NCBI GenBank assembly: GCA_018266755.1
Contig: JAFDZW010000007.1
Span: 146,048 to 202,143 of the forward strand
Direction: 5' to 3'
DNA from: Bacteroidota bacterium
Lineage (GTDB): Bacteria > Bacteroidota > Ignavibacteria > Palsa-1295
Length of the DNA stretch: 56,096 bases
Every line of letters begins with the position of its first letter. The stretch's first letter is position 1. The notes beneath the pieces were generated by a model. That model was given only the letters and a program-made list of their open reading frames with translations. It was not told where the DNA came from and ran no database searches. The position numbers and the translations under genes were made by a program. Shown here in pieces: positions 1 through 7,371 of this stretch.

Positions 1-1392
1 CGTGCCGGTCACGTTGTTCGTTGCGCCGGTGACGGTGTTCGTGCTCGTGCCTGCATTACCGATCGTGTTGACCGAACCGGAGTTCGTGGTACCGACATTG
101 TTGGTCGGAGCCTGAATATTGTTGCTTGCGCCTGTGCCGCTTGCAGTAATGTTGTTGCTATTACCGCTCGCAGTACCGCTTGCAGAGATCGAGTTCGTCG
201 CTGCCGTAGCGCCTGTCGACTGCGCCGTGACATTGTTCGTCAAACCGAGAACAGAGTTCGCCGGCTGCGAAGCGACATTACCGATGGTGTTCGTCGTGTT
301 GGTCGGGCCTGCGCCGATGAAGGTGTTACCCTGGATCGTCGTGGAGCCGGTTGCACGGAAATCACCGTTGAGCTGAAGCTCGTAGGTAGCACCGTTGACA
401 GCGGCTGCCGGTTCCGGCGTGCCGGTGATCACAACCGGACCATTGAACTGGGCCGTCGTGGTGACGATGATACCGATCGGGCTTGCGCTGAAGGTCTGTG
501 TGCCCGTCCAGGTGTTCGGGTTCGCGAGGTTGATACCGATCGCGTGGTTGCCCGGCGGGTTGATGTAGGTCAACGTCGAGTTGATACCGATATTGAGATC
601 ACCGAGCGCATCCTGGTAGAGACCGAGCTGCGGGATATTCTGATCGAGGTTACGACCGAGAACCGCACCCGTGCCGATCATACCCGGCGTAATGCCGTTG
701 TTCGCGATCTGGACCGTGTGCTGCGTACCGATCGGGTTGATCACGTCGATACCGGGGCCCGGGTAGATCGTGTCTACGATACCGCCGGTTGTCGCCATAC
801 CGATCGTGATCTTGTTCGTAATGGCATCACTGAGAACCGTGATACCGTTAACGCCAAGGATCTGGACATTGCCAAGCGAATCACCGGTAAGACCGTTCAC
901 GCTGACAAGCGACGTTGACTGCGGCAATACTGACGTCGGGATCTTTCCGTTCTGGTCGAGCGGAAGGAGCATACCCGGAGCCGGGGTGGTGGAGACGCCG
1001 ATACCGCCGACCGTCTGTGCATTGAGTGCATACGGCGCAGCAGTGAACGGGGTATGAGGTAGGATTTCCGGGGTGCCGTCAACTTCCACACCGAGGAAGT
1101 ACTGCTCGTCGAACTTCAAGTTCTCCAGTGCTTTACTCGCGCCGATGTTGACGTTGAATACTCCGTTGTTGACCTGCACCTGGTTGTAGGACTCTGTATA
1201 GAGCAACGTGCCAGCTGCATTGTAGATGTTGATCTTCAGGTTAGCCTGCGCATTGACCGGCTGACCATTCTTTATCAACAGTCCCTGGTAGGAGATACTA
1301 CGCGGGACTTGGGCATTAGCAGTGCCGAGTGCTGCTATGCTCAGGAAAGCCCCAAGCACTACACCCAGCAGATTTGAACGACGTGAAGTCAT
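1..1392 (-). CDS. Secreted fibre-like protein, C-terminus beyond window edge
   Basis: The reading frame is open from an ATG at 1392 to the left edge without a stop, giving 464 residues. Residues 1-27 form a signal peptide (basic start, hydrophobic core LLGVVLGAFLSIAALG, cleavage near ANAQ). Residues about 30-130 (RSISYQGLLIKNGQPVNA, then LYTE and NGVFNVNVG) match the N-terminal module common in secreted Bacteroidota/Ignavibacteria proteins that often end in a peptidase S74 intramolecular chaperone. From about residue 350 the chain becomes Asn/Thr/Ser/Gly-rich with degenerate NNVT/NTIG-type repeats. This suggests a surface fibre or adhesin, by inference; the missing C-terminus would decide. 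No T9SS signal can be judged. The upstream 600 bp is shared with the divergent terC gene. Confidence 0.85.
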   Translation of the reverse strand, partial: MTSRRSNLLGVVLGAFLSIAALGTANAQVPRSISYQGLLIKNGQPVNAQANLKINIYNAAGTLLYTESYNQVQVNNGVFNVNIGASKALENLKFDEQYFLGVEVDGTPEILPHTPFTAAPYALNAQTVGGIGVSTTPAPGMLLPLDQNGKIPTSVLPQSTSLVSVNGLTGDSLGNVQILGVNGITVLSDAITNKITIGMATTGGIVDTIYPGPGIDVINPIGTQHTVQIANNGITPGMIGTGAVLGRNLDQNIPQLGLYQDALGDLNIGINSTLTYINPPGNHAIGINLANPNTWTGTQTFSASPIGIIVTTTAQFNGPVVITGTPEPAAAVNGATYELQLNGDFRATGSTTIQGNTFIGAGPTNTTNTIGNVASQPANSVLGLTNNVTAQSTGATAATNSISASGTASGNSNNITASGTGASNNIQAPTNNVGTTNSGSVNTIGNAGTSTNTVTGATNNVTGT

Positions 1393-1993
1393 ACCTTCGT
1401 CTCCTATTGGTTTTTATTAAATTGAACGAAACGTTTCTATAAAAAACTTTTATCGTTATCACGCCGAACCAGTTATAAAACAATCGGTTCGGACTGTCTT
1501 GCCATTGAATGGCGAAGACCCCGCGCGAAGGCAGGGATGTAAATATACGAAGAAAATGTGCAGCATGCAAGAATTCCGAAAAGTGGAAAAAGCACTTATG
1601 CACAAATCCTTCTAACGGCTCACTACAAAGATACGCAATTCTTTGTGTGAGTGTGAAATACCTGCTGCTCACAGTCGGTAGCGGAGAGGGGGTCGAAGGT
1701 CCGCATTCATTACTTTCACTGTGATCGCGAGTGAGGGCTACTCGGCTAAACAGCTTATATTTCAATAAGCAAATATACGGACATATTTGTCCGCTCCGAA
1801 TAAACTTCGCGTTTTTTCTTCTGTTACACCCGCAAGTCTATATTTTTTGGGAAATTTCCCCACGCGATTTTGGGCCCGGTCTCTTCTCCCCTGTCAACCC
1901 TTGTTATTTTGAAGGCGTCAATTACTACGGTAGGGATTCTTCAATAAACAGGGCTGTTCACAACAGTCTATAATATTCTGAAGAGAAAACTCA
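1393..1993. other. Divergent intergenic region, AT-rich
   Basis: About 600 bases lie between the divergent fibre gene and terC. No convincing coding sequence is seen; short open frames here lack signal peptides, start signals or recognisable motifs. Visible structures are a quasi-palindrome around 1496-1519, a bulged hairpin at 1619-1651 (CTCAC..CAAAGA pairing with TCTTTG..TGAG), and a small perfect hairpin at 1954-1966 next to a TATAAT-like box. It probably holds the promoters of both flanking genes. Confidence 0.5.
1954..1974 (+). promoter_or_regulatory. Possible terC promoter element with small inverted repeat
   Basis: A TATAAT hexamer lies at 1969-1974, 20 bases before the terC ATG, directly preceded by the inverted repeat CTGTT-CAC-AACAG (1954-1966). 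No good -35 box is present at the usual spacing. An operator overlapping the promoter spacer is possible, but this is inference from sequence alone. Confidence 0.25.
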
Positions 1994-2833
1994 ATGTCAT
2001 TTCAGCGGGCGCTCTTGTGGAGCATATTCTGGATCGGGCTTTCGCTCGTGACTGCATTGGTGATCTGGGAGTTCAATACGCAGGACCACGCGCTGGCCTT
2101 CCTGGCTGGATACACGATCGAAAAAGCATTGTCGGTCGACAACCTGTTTGTCTTCCTGATGCTCTTTACGCATTTCAAAGTCCCGCCGAAACTGCAGCGG
2201 CGAGTCCTCAATTGGGGTATTATCGGCGTCCTCCTGTTGCGCGGGGTGATGATCTTTGCCGGAATCGGCCTCGTCAACCAGTTCGAATGGCTCATGTTCG
2301 TCTTCGGAGCGCTCGTTATCTATACGGGCTTCATGATGGCCTTTGGGAAGGAATCCGAGTTCGACCCCTCGAAGAACAAGATCATTCGCATGGCGCGCAA
2401 GCTCTTCGTCGTTACCGACGACTTTCATGAGGATAAATTCTTCGTTCGCTCCCGAGGCCGACGCGCCGTGACCCCTTTATTCGTCGTGCTGTTGGTCGTC
2501 GAGCTGACCGATGTGCTCTTCGCGTTCGACTCGATCCCCGCGATTTTTGCCGTCAGCCGGGATCCGCTGATCGTCTACTCGTCGAATGTCCTGGCCGTAT
2601 TCGGGTTGCGCTCGCTGTATTTTCTGCTCGAGCGGATGCAGCAGGCCTTCCGGTTCGTGAAGAAGGGGGTAGGGGTAATCTTATGGTTCGTCGGGTTCAA
2701 GATGCTGGCCCCGCTATTTTGGGAGGGCTTCCACCCGAACATCATGGTCTCTTTGCTGATCATCGTCGGCATTCTGCTTGCGAGTGTGTTGCTGTCGCTG
2801 GTGTTACCGGAGCGGAAGGAAAGGCTCTCATGA
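1994..2833 (+). CDS. terC: TerC/Alx family integral membrane protein
   Basis: A 279-residue polytopic inner-membrane protein of the TerC family, which is linked to tellurite resistance and, for Alx-type members, to manganese export. Family hallmarks are visible: SVDNLFVFLMLF near residue 48, the central FVVLLVVELTDVLFAFDSIPAI block with acidic residues inside membrane helices (about residues 160-182), and FGLRSLYFLLERM after it. About seven to eight hydrophobic segments are apparent and the length is usual for the family. The ATG follows a purine stretch (AGAGAAAA). The stop overlaps the ATG of the next gene (ATGA), so the two are probably translated together. The substrate cannot be told from sequence; a metal ion is most likely. 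Confidence 0.92.
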   Translation: MSFQRALLWSIFWIGLSLVTALVIWEFNTQDHALAFLAGYTIEKALSVDNLFVFLMLFTHFKVPPKLQRRVLNWGIIGVLLLRGVMIFAGIGLVNQFEWLMFVFGALVIYTGFMMAFGKESEFDPSKNKIIRMARKLFVVTDDFHEDKFFVRSRGRRAVTPLFVVLLVVELTDVLFAFDSIPAIFAVSRDPLIVYSSNVLAVFGLRSLYFLLERMQQAFRFVKKGVGVILWFVGFKMLAPLFWEGFHPNIMVSLLIIVGILLASVLLSLVLPERKERLS

Positions 2834-3300
2834 GGCACCCTGCGCTCGTCCCGCTTTCGCATGACCATCACGAAGCCCTGTTAGTGGCGCTTCGGCTGAA
2901 GAAAGGCGGCCCCTCCTCACCGCGTGATACATTGTGGCCAATCTCACCATTGGATCAGGCTGCAGCACTGCTCCGCTTTGCCGAACACGAGCTTCTGGTC
3001 CATTTCGAGATCGAGGAGACCCTCCTGTTCCCGCTTGTCAGTAGCGATGAGGGGAAGGCCACCGTCAATCGACTTCTTGCGGAGCACGACCACATGCGCA
3101 ACGCGCTGGGCAGGCTTGATACCATTACGGATGAAGGAGCCGTTATGGCGGCGCTGGCTGATTTCGGGGCGGTGCTCGAGGCGCATGTGCGGACCGAGGA
3201 GCGGATCCTCTTCCCGATGATCGAGCAAGCCATCGAGGCAGGGGAGATGTCGGTCGATGCCGATGGCATTTTGGGGCGCCGAAGCAGCTACCGGGGGTAG
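2830..3300 (+). CDS. Hemerythrin-like HHE domain protein
   Basis: A 156-residue soluble protein starting at the ATG that overlaps the terC stop by four bases. It carries the hemerythrin/HHE pattern: SHDHHEALL near the N-terminus, then HELLVHFEIEETLLFP, LLAEHDHM and HVRTEERILFPMIE. The regularly spaced His and Glu residues would bind a di-iron centre in a four-helix bundle. Such proteins bind oxygen or NO, or repair or sense iron. Translational coupling to TerC suggests a shared role in metal or stress handling, which is inference. A longer upstream reading frame exists only inside terC in another frame, so the ATG at 2830 is preferred. Confidence 0.85.
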   Translation: MRHPALVPLSHDHHEALLVALRLKKGGPSSPRDTLWPISPLDQAAALLRFAEHELLVHFEIEETLLFPLVSSDEGKATVNRLLAEHDHMRNALGRLDTITDEGAVMAALADFGAVLEAHVRTEERILFPMIEQAIEAGEMSVDADGILGRRSSYRG

Positions 3301-3394
3301 CTCAGGGGGACGAACTACTTCCCAGCCCAATTCGTTAGCGGTGGTCTAACGATTTAACAACCACCAAAACACCAATCAAAAAAGGATACTATTC

Positions 3395-3796
3395 ATGGCA
3401 GAAGCTATCGCCACCAAAGAGTCACGTGTTGCTGTCGGAAAGAAATTGTATGTAGGCTCGTTGCCCTACACCTGGACGGTCGAGCAGTTGGAATCGCTCT
3501 TCGCGCCGTTCGGCCGCGTCTCAAGCACCGCGATCGTCAGCGATATGGTCACCAAGAAGTCGAAGGGTTTCGGCTTCGTCGAGATGGATAACGAGGACGC
3601 CGCGCAGAAGGCGATGGGCGAACTCAACGGCAAGGAGATCGAGGGGCGTCCGCTCACGGTCCGCGAAGCAAAGCCGAACATGGAGAAGCGCTCGCGCGGT
3701 GAGGATTCGATGAACAACCGCCGCTACGAATACAACGACCCGACCGGCACCGATACCTCGGGCCGCAGCTACGGCAACCGCAATGGGTGGTGGTAA
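3395..3796 (+). CDS. Single-RRM RNA-binding protein
   Basis: A 133-residue protein with one RNA recognition motif at about residues 18-92. RNP2 reads LYVGSLPY and RNP1 reads KGFGFVEM, both with the aromatic residues that stack on RNA bases. The C-terminal tail is basic, then Gly/Asn/Tyr-rich (GRSYGNRNGWW), as in the bacterial glycine-rich RNA-binding proteins of cyanobacteria and Bacteroidota. These are often cold- or stress-induced RNA chaperones. AAGG at 3382-3385 is a plausible ribosome-binding site. It is monocistronic, with a strong terminator directly after it. Confidence 0.92.
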   Translation: MAEAIATKESRVAVGKKLYVGSLPYTWTVEQLESLFAPFGRVSSTAIVSDMVTKKSKGFGFVEMDNEDAAQKAMGELNGKEIEGRPLTVREAKPNMEKRSRGEDSMNNRRYEYNDPTGTDTSGRSYGNRNGWW

Positions 3797-3821
3797 GACC
3801 TGATCACAACTGATCTGATAC

Positions 3822-3850
3822 AAAAGGGAGCCCACGGCTCCCTTTTTGTT
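3822..3850 (+). terminator. Rho-independent terminator of the RRM gene
   Basis: A perfect stem AAAAGGGAGCC (3822-3832) pairs with GGCTCCCTTTT (3836-3846) around a 3-base loop. The run of T at 3843-3850 follows, interrupted once by G. It lies 25 bases after the RRM stop. Confidence 0.9.
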
Positions 3851-3875
3851 TGCTATGCCTCTATTTCATCCCGCC

Positions 3876-3976
3876 TGTAGAGACGCGCACATGCGCGTCT
3901 CCTCCGTCGGTCATGCCCCTGCTTCGGGAAGATTCGCACCTCCGAAACATGAGACGCGCATGTGCGCGTCTCTACA
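3876..3976. repeat. Inverted pair of palindromic REP-like elements
   Basis: A 26-base element at 3876-3901 (TGTAGAGACGCGCA-CA-TGCGCGTCTC core) reappears as an exact reverse complement at 3951-3976. Each arm is itself a near-perfect palindrome with a 9-10 bp stem. The pair is separated by about 50 bases and lies between convergent genes. It looks like a REP/BIME unit; no coding function is evident. Confidence 0.75.
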
Positions 3977-3994
3977 GCGTGGAGATAGTATTGC

Positions 3995-6900
3995 CTACCG
4001 CTCAATCGCAACGCTGCCGCCAACCGTGTTGCCGCCCGACCTGACGCGGACATAGTACACACCGTTCGCCAGCGACTCGGTCGGGAGTTCGATCTCGTTC
4101 GCACCGGCGCGGAGCATCTGCGTGCCCGACTTCACCACAGCGCCAAGGGCATTGACAAGCTCGATCTCAGCCGCGTCGCTCGTCACGGCTTGCACCGAGA
4201 GCGTCACCGCACCCGACGACGGATTCGGACGGATGCTCGTGATCCGCACCACTCCCGTTCGCATGTACTGTTGCAATTCGCGGTTGCCACAGCGATAGAG
4301 ATACTCGAACGCTGTGTCGCGCGTACTTGCACTCGCCACGCACGCTTCGAATTTCGGATCGGCGTTGTTCAAGTGGAAGTTCGTTGCCGTGAGATTCGTG
4401 GCGGAGTCTGTCGTCAGATAGACTTGATACTCGAACTGCGCAATACTGCCGTCGCTTGTGATCTGGATGTTTGGGTTACCCGTGATCGTGATGTGGTTTC
4501 CAACAACCTTCACCGTGTTCGGCCCCGAGGTGTTCGTCAGTTCAAGCAGGTCGGTGTTGAGAGTGAGATCGTAGTCGATCATCTGCACGCCTGCGAGCTG
4601 TGCTTGGTCGCTGACGAGCGCAAAACGGACGAAGTCGCCCGACGTCCCGCTCGGCACACCCGTGCTTATCATGTGGAAGCTGTATCGTTTCGGCAAGGAG
4701 TAACTCCGCGACAGATACACCGGAGGGATAGTGTTATCGGCGTTGCTGATGAAAGAGAGGGTATCGTAGTTCGTGAACATTCCTCCGGTTGTATCGAGGA
4801 ACGTCGTCACCGGTATGTTCACGCTCTGGCCCGGAAGGATACGCACCGAGTCAGGCGCTCCGACACTAAATCCAACACCCTGTACCCGATACCCTACCAC
4901 CAGCAACGTATCACATCCCGAGTTATACAACGTCACGACGGAGTCTCTCTCGTCGCAGAGTGTCGTCGTTCCGAAGTCGATCAACTGTCTTGAGGACGAG
5001 AGAATGCGAGTACCGTCGGTGACGGTCTCGGCAAGTTGTACTGTCGTGTCTCGCCATGTGGTACCATCGAAGAACTCAAGTGCTAATGTCGACAGATGAC
5101 GCCCCTTGCTCGTCGGGTGGTTTACTAATCGCACCTGCGTTATTCCGCCCGGGCCTACTGTTGTTGTCGGCAAAACGTCTACAAGTTCGAATTCAGTATC
5201 TGGTACGGACCCGGTGCGGACACGAACGGAATCACATCCGCTCGGATTCGAAATCAGCAATGCAAGAGTGTCGCTCGTGGCGCCGGTACACAGCGGGACA
5301 CTTCCAAAATCGACTACGGTGGGTGCAAGCGCCGGAGTGGCAAAGCGCGTATCGGCATAGCCGTCGACCCGAAGATCGAACGTCTGCACAGACGCACTCT
5401 TGGTACGCAAACGGAACGTGAGAATCGTATTGATCGGGCCGGTTGCTGACGGCGTGTAACGAATATGAATGTCCACTTTCTCTCCCGGGGCCGTCTGGTA
5501 CGGCATCGAAGGTGAGAGCACGGTGAAACCGGCACCGGGTGTCGATGCAAGATCGAGGATGGCGGAGTCGCAGTTATTATTGACAAGGCTCAACGTACGC
5601 GCGACGCTTTGACACACGGAGATCGTATCGAATGCTAGGTGATACGTCGAAAGTCCGGACGACGCGCTCCGCACTCGTACGGCACCGATCGTCAGAACGG
5701 TATCAACTGTGGCGCCGTCCACCGAGTAACGGATATGTAATCTTCCGTAGTACTTCCCAATTGGCGTTGTAATGAATCGAACGCCGATCGAGTCTGTACT
5801 GCCGGCGGAAAGCTGCGACGGGAGCAGGGGAGAGCCGATCACTTGAAAAGCCTTGATGGTTGCATTTGTGGCATAGATGCTATCAATCTTGATCGCATCG
5901 CAGATCCGAAAATTGGTAAGTCGCACACTGATGACTGGATCGGCACATGCCGAAACGCTGTCGAAGTTAATGATATCTTGAGAAATACGGAGACGTGGGT
6001 CGGGGATGGTATCGTAAAGATACCACAGTGAGCCGTCGGAGCCGCCGGCGTATACATGCTTGCCGCGAGAGTAGAGAGCCCGTGTATCGTAAGTATTAGG
6101 CGGGCCGCCAATAAACTGCCACGTCTGTCCGGAATCTAAAGACCGATACACTCCATCAACGGTGTGGATATAGAGTCTGCAGTCGTCACCCTGCATGTGA
6201 CCGATTAGTGAAGACTGCGGCTGTCCACTCGTCAGAGACCAGCTAGCTCCTCCGTCCGACGATCGCGAGAGTCCGTTGCCTCCCCATTCTGCCGGTGCAA
6301 AGAATGTCCCGCTCGGAAGCGCAGTATGTGGCTTCCAGCATTCTTGTCTGAATTGGCTGGTACTCCACGTCTCGCCACCATCGGTTGTCCGATAGCCGTA
6401 ACAGTTAGTTGTACTGGCAGAGCTTGCAAATCCGGTGCTATCGTTAAAGAAGGTTAGCCCGCTTGCACCACTCGCGCTGGGGTTGGGTTCGATGCGATTC
6501 CATGTGAGACCGCGATCCCGTGAGGTATAGAGCGTGCCATCCCACGAGCATTGTATCAATAAATTCTTCTTCGCATTGTAGTATATATCCCAACCGGGCG
6601 GAGAGCCTTGTCCCATTTGATTCCAGGTGAGGCCACCGTCAGTCGTGACATGGGTACCGTTGACGTCGGGGTACACATACCATCCATTCAACGGATCGAC
6701 AAACAGGACGCTCAGTGCTGCCAGGCTTCCGGGAATCGTCGACCAAGTGTTGCCACCATCGCTCGTACGTAGTAATGCATCAACATTCTTCTTGATACTG
6801 ACGTATCCATGGAGAGGGACGCTATCGAACTCGGAAAAATATACACAGAGGACACCCTCACTGAATTGCCCTACCTGCTTCCATTGCCCGTGCGCTTTCG

Positions 6901-7051
6901 GAATCGGATGCAACAACCCAATCACCACGAGACATGCTGTTGCCCAAGGGTAGTCATGCAAAGGCTTGAGGCACGTAGCAAGAAAACACCTCCAACCCCG
7001 GGTGGAATTTGGAGACAGACTGAATGAGTGCTTGCCAATCCTATTTTTCAT
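3995..7051 (-). CDS. Secreted BNR-repeat / choice-of-anchor protein with T9SS signal
   Basis: About 1018 residues from the ATG at 7051. A long signal sequence (core ATACLVVIGLL, end PKAHGQ) is followed by six Asp-box/BNR motifs (TSDGGNTW, TTDGGLTW, SRDRGLTW, TTDGGETW, SSDGGASW, SLDSGQTW) of a YCF48-like beta-propeller, residues about 65-350. Four Ig-like choice-of-anchor D (ASPM/SPD2/Hydin-type) repeats follow, each opening with a DFG/DT strand and a conserved Cys and carrying a second Cys in NxxCD. The end (ITSIRPNPSSGAVTLSV to VYYVRV) is a T9SS sorting domain. An in-frame ATG at 7120 exists, but it directly abuts a 13-bp hairpin, so 7051 is preferred. An extracellular, surface-anchored protein of unknown ligand; paralogue of the next gene upstream. 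Confidence 0.85.
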   Translation of the reverse strand: MKNRIGKHSFSLSPNSTRGWRCFLATCLKPLHDYPWATACLVVIGLLHPIPKAHGQWKQVGQFSEGVLCVYFSEFDSVPLHGYVSIKKNVDALLRTSDGGNTWSTIPGSLAALSVLFVDPLNGWYVYPDVNGTHVTTDGGLTWNQMGQGSPPGWDIYYNAKKNLLIQCSWDGTLYTSRDRGLTWNRIEPNPSASGASGLTFFNDSTGFASSASTTNCYGYRTTDGGETWSTSQFRQECWKPHTALPSGTFFAPAEWGGNGLSRSSDGGASWSLTSGQPQSSLIGHMQGDDCRLYIHTVDGVYRSLDSGQTWQFIGGPPNTYDTRALYSRGKHVYAGGSDGSLWYLYDTIPDPRLRISQDIINFDSVSACADPVISVRLTNFRICDAIKIDSIYATNATIKAFQVIGSPLLPSQLSAGSTDSIGVRFITTPIGKYYGRLHIRYSVDGATVDTVLTIGAVRVRSASSGLSTYHLAFDTISVCQSVARTLSLVNNNCDSAILDLASTPGAGFTVLSPSMPYQTAPGEKVDIHIRYTPSATGPINTILTFRLRTKSASVQTFDLRVDGYADTRFATPALAPTVVDFGSVPLCTGATSDTLALLISNPSGCDSVRVRTGSVPDTEFELVDVLPTTTVGPGGITQVRLVNHPTSKGRHLSTLALEFFDGTTWRDTTVQLAETVTDGTRILSSSRQLIDFGTTTLCDERDSVVTLYNSGCDTLLVVGYRVQGVGFSVGAPDSVRILPGQSVNIPVTTFLDTTGGMFTNYDTLSFISNADNTIPPVYLSRSYSLPKRYSFHMISTGVPSGTSGDFVRFALVSDQAQLAGVQMIDYDLTLNTDLLELTNTSGPNTVKVVGNHITITGNPNIQITSDGSIAQFEYQVYLTTDSATNLTATNFHLNNADPKFEACVASASTRDTAFEYLYRCGNRELQQYMRTGVVRITSIRPNPSSGAVTLSVQAVTSDAAEIELVNALGAVVKSGTQMLRAGANEIELPTESLANGVYYVRVRSGGNTVGGSVAIER

Positions 7052-7119
7052 GCGCAAGTAAGACACACAACAAAACCATAGTGTTACATCGCTCAATGAG
7101 CCCACCGAAAATTCATCCA

Positions 7120-7154
7120 TAGGTGCCCATAATATTAATTCTTATGGGCACCTA
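7120..7154. repeat. 13-bp perfect inverted repeat upstream of the secreted protein gene
   Basis: TAGGTGCCCATAA (7120-7132) pairs perfectly with TTATGGGCACCTA (7142-7154) around a 9-base AT-rich loop. It is too poor in flanking T to be a terminator on either strand. It could be an operator or a leader hairpin for the gene starting at 7051. Confidence 0.6.
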
Positions 7155-7230
7155 TTGACAATAAGCGCATAATTCCGTGTATTTGTTGAATGCAATTCGA
7201 GCATTGGGCCATGAGCCCAGGAATTCGTTC

Positions 7231-7252
7231 AGAGCCGGTGCAAGCCGGCTCT
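7231..7252. repeat. Small GC-rich hairpin after the second BNR/T9SS gene
   Basis: AGAGCCGG (7231-7238) pairs perfectly with CCGGCTCT (7245-7252). It lies 120 bases past the stop of the gene ending at 7372. Without a T tract in that direction, a terminator role is only possible. Confidence 0.35.
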
Positions 7253-7371
7253 GTCGTTTCTGCGGGCTCGGTGCGTGCACACAATTATATCATTGAATTA
7301 TCAGGGAGTTACCTACCCATCTTTTCGAATGTGCAGCGTGCGAATGGGAGCGCGGGCGAGGCCGTCGGAGC

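Noticed and set aside
1-340. Repeat-rich tract as a possible CRISPR array
   Set aside because: The repeats are degenerate, of varying length and in codon register; they encode Asn/Thr/Gly-rich protein.
1800-1990. yybP-ykoY manganese riboswitch upstream of terC
   Set aside because: Considered because terC/alx genes often carry it, but the conserved loop sequences were not found; only a small hairpin is present.
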